Assembly: GCA_026225015.1 (NCBI GenBank)
Contig: JAMFRY010000296.1
Coordinates: 1-6,992 of the forward strand
From: Alphaproteobacteria bacterium
Lineage (GTDB): Bacteria; Pseudomonadota; Alphaproteobacteria; Acetobacterales; Acetobacteraceae
Reading direction: 5' to 3'
Length of the DNA: 6,992 nt
Under the pieces are notes generated by a model, which did not search any database, was not told the DNA's origin, and worked only from the letters and a program-made list of their open reading frames with translations. The position numbers and the translations under genes were made by a program. Shown here one piece after another: positions 6,189-6,992 of the stretch. Each line of letters starts with the position of its first letter. The stretch's first letter is position 1.

Positions 6189-6231
6189 GCAGGCATTCCC
6201 GGGCTGGTTGTGATCGTGGCAAGCATAGCGC

Positions 6232-6992
6232 ATGGCAGCTTCGAGTCCCATCCGTGTTTCTGTGTTGCTGCCTTTTCCGTTCGACGCGGCTTTTACCTAC
6301 ACGGCCGATGCGGTTCTTCCCCCCGGCACGCTGGTGCGGGTGCCGCTGGGGCCAAGGATGGTGGTGGGGGCGGTGTGGGAGGATGCGCCGGATGCAGGCG
6401 TGCCGGAGCGAAAGCTGAAGCCGGTGGCGGAAGTGCTCGACGTACCCCAGTTGCCGGAATCGCTGCGGCAATTCGTGGATTGGGTGGCGGGGTATACGCT
6501 GGCCAAACGCGGAGAGGTGCTGGCGCTGGGGCTGAAGGCCAACCTGCTGGTCACGCCGAAGGGCAAGCGCAAAGCACTCAGCTTCGATCAGGCGGATGCC
6601 GGGCTGCCGGGGCCGGCACTTTCGCAGGACCAGGCGCGAGCGGCGGCGGCGTTGCGGGAGGCGGTGCAGGCGCTGCAATTCGGGGTCACACTGCTGGACG
6701 GCGTCACCGGCTCCGGCAAAACCGAGGTGTATCTGGAGGCGGTGGCGGAGTGCCTCAACCAGGGCAAACAGGCCTTGGTGCTGCTGCCGGAAATCGCGCT
6801 CTCGGTGCAGTTTCTGCAGCGGTTTTTCACCCGCTTCGGGGCGATGCCGGCGGTCTGGCATTCCGAGCTGACGCCGGCGGTGCGGCGCGAGACGTTTCGC
6901 GCCGTCGCCCAGGGACAGGCGAGCGTGGTGGTGGGCGCGCGTTCCGCGCTGTTTCTGCCGTTTCCCGATCTTGGGCTGATCGTGGTGGATGA
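6232..6992 (+). CDS. priA: PriA replication restart helicase, 3'-truncated by the window (253 codons seen)
   Basis: PriA recognises stalled forks, unwinds DNA 3'-to-5' and reloads the replisome. The frame runs from the ATG at 6232 without a stop to the window end; a TAG at 6226-6228 blocks any longer N-terminus. The N-terminal 3'-DNA-binding domain starts IRVSVLLPFPFDAAFTY and includes VRVPLGPRMVVGAVW. Helicase motifs are LSQDQARAA (about 130-138), Walker A GVTGSGKTEVY (157-167), LLPEIALS, GARSALFLPF, and LGLIVVDE at the cut end, which is the start of the DEAH box. Walker A comes early: the lysine is K163 against K230 in E. coli. Only about 28 residues link the 3'-binding domain to the helicase, so the winged-helix domain appears to be missing. 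The C-terminal zinc-binding and helicase lobe 2 regions lie outside the window. Confidence 0.93.
   Translation, partial: MAASSPIRVSVLLPFPFDAAFTYTADAVLPPGTLVRVPLGPRMVVGAVWEDAPDAGVPERKLKPVAEVLDVPQLPESLRQFVDWVAGYTLAKRGEVLALGLKANLLVTPKGKRKALSFDQADAGLPGPALSQDQARAAAALREAVQALQFGVTLLDGVTGSGKTEVYLEAVAECLNQGKQALVLLPEIALSVQFLQRFFTRFGAMPAVWHSELTPAVRRETFRAVAQGQASVVVGARSALFLPFPDLGLIVVD

Noticed and set aside
5601..6992. Long plus-strand open frame antisense to the transaldolase gene and running through priA
   Set aside because: Its translation is Gly/Ala/Arg-rich low complexity with no recognisable domain. The opposite strand and another frame encode clear transaldolase and PriA. It is a by-product of high GC.
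1..6992. tRNA, rRNA, CRISPR array, riboswitch or prophage
   Set aside because: No cloverleaf sequence, regularly spaced repeat array, conserved leader structure or phage structural gene was recognised on either strand. XerC is the housekeeping type rather than a phage integrase.

Overview
The window looks like chromosomal DNA of a GC-rich alphaproteobacterium, probably in the Rhodospirillales/Acetobacteraceae range. This rests on the protein types, the imuA-imuB pair under a GTTC-N7-GTTC (alphaproteobacterial) LexA box, and the xerC / small transaldolase / priA cluster. The taxonomic call is inference; no 16S or other marker is present.

Layout from left to right. (1) 1-1136, plus strand: the 3' part of a nitronate monooxygenase-like (NPD family) flavin oxidoreductase with an unusual four-cysteine cluster near its C-terminus. 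(2) About 1184-1410: a decayed IS21-family element, consisting of the last ~38 codons of istB and the right end with two imperfect ~22-bp terminal repeats. (3) 1440-2117, plus strand: an FMN nitroreductase starting about 30 bp past the IS end. (4) 2240-4418, minus strand: the mutasome accessory genes imuA and imuB, overlapping by 74 bp, with a perfect-core LexA box upstream of imuA. No dnaE2 (imuC) follows imuB, although it normally completes this cassette. (5) 4612-6188, minus strand: a small-type transaldolase followed by the tyrosine recombinase gene xerC, with overlapping ends. (6) 6232-6992, plus strand: the 5' part of priA, divergent from the transaldolase gene, cut by the window edge just inside its DEAH box.

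Together, the right two thirds hold genome maintenance genes: SOS mutagenesis (ImuA/ImuB), chromosome dimer resolution (XerC) and replication restart (PriA), with one pentose phosphate pathway enzyme among them. The left third is more accessory in character: two flavin enzymes that may act on nitro compounds, separated by IS debris. I do not see a clearly new biological system. The points most worth a second look are the apparent loss of the winged-helix domain in PriA, the Cys cluster in the NPD protein, the imuAB pair without dnaE2, and the IS21 remnant placed directly upstream of the nitroreductase gene.
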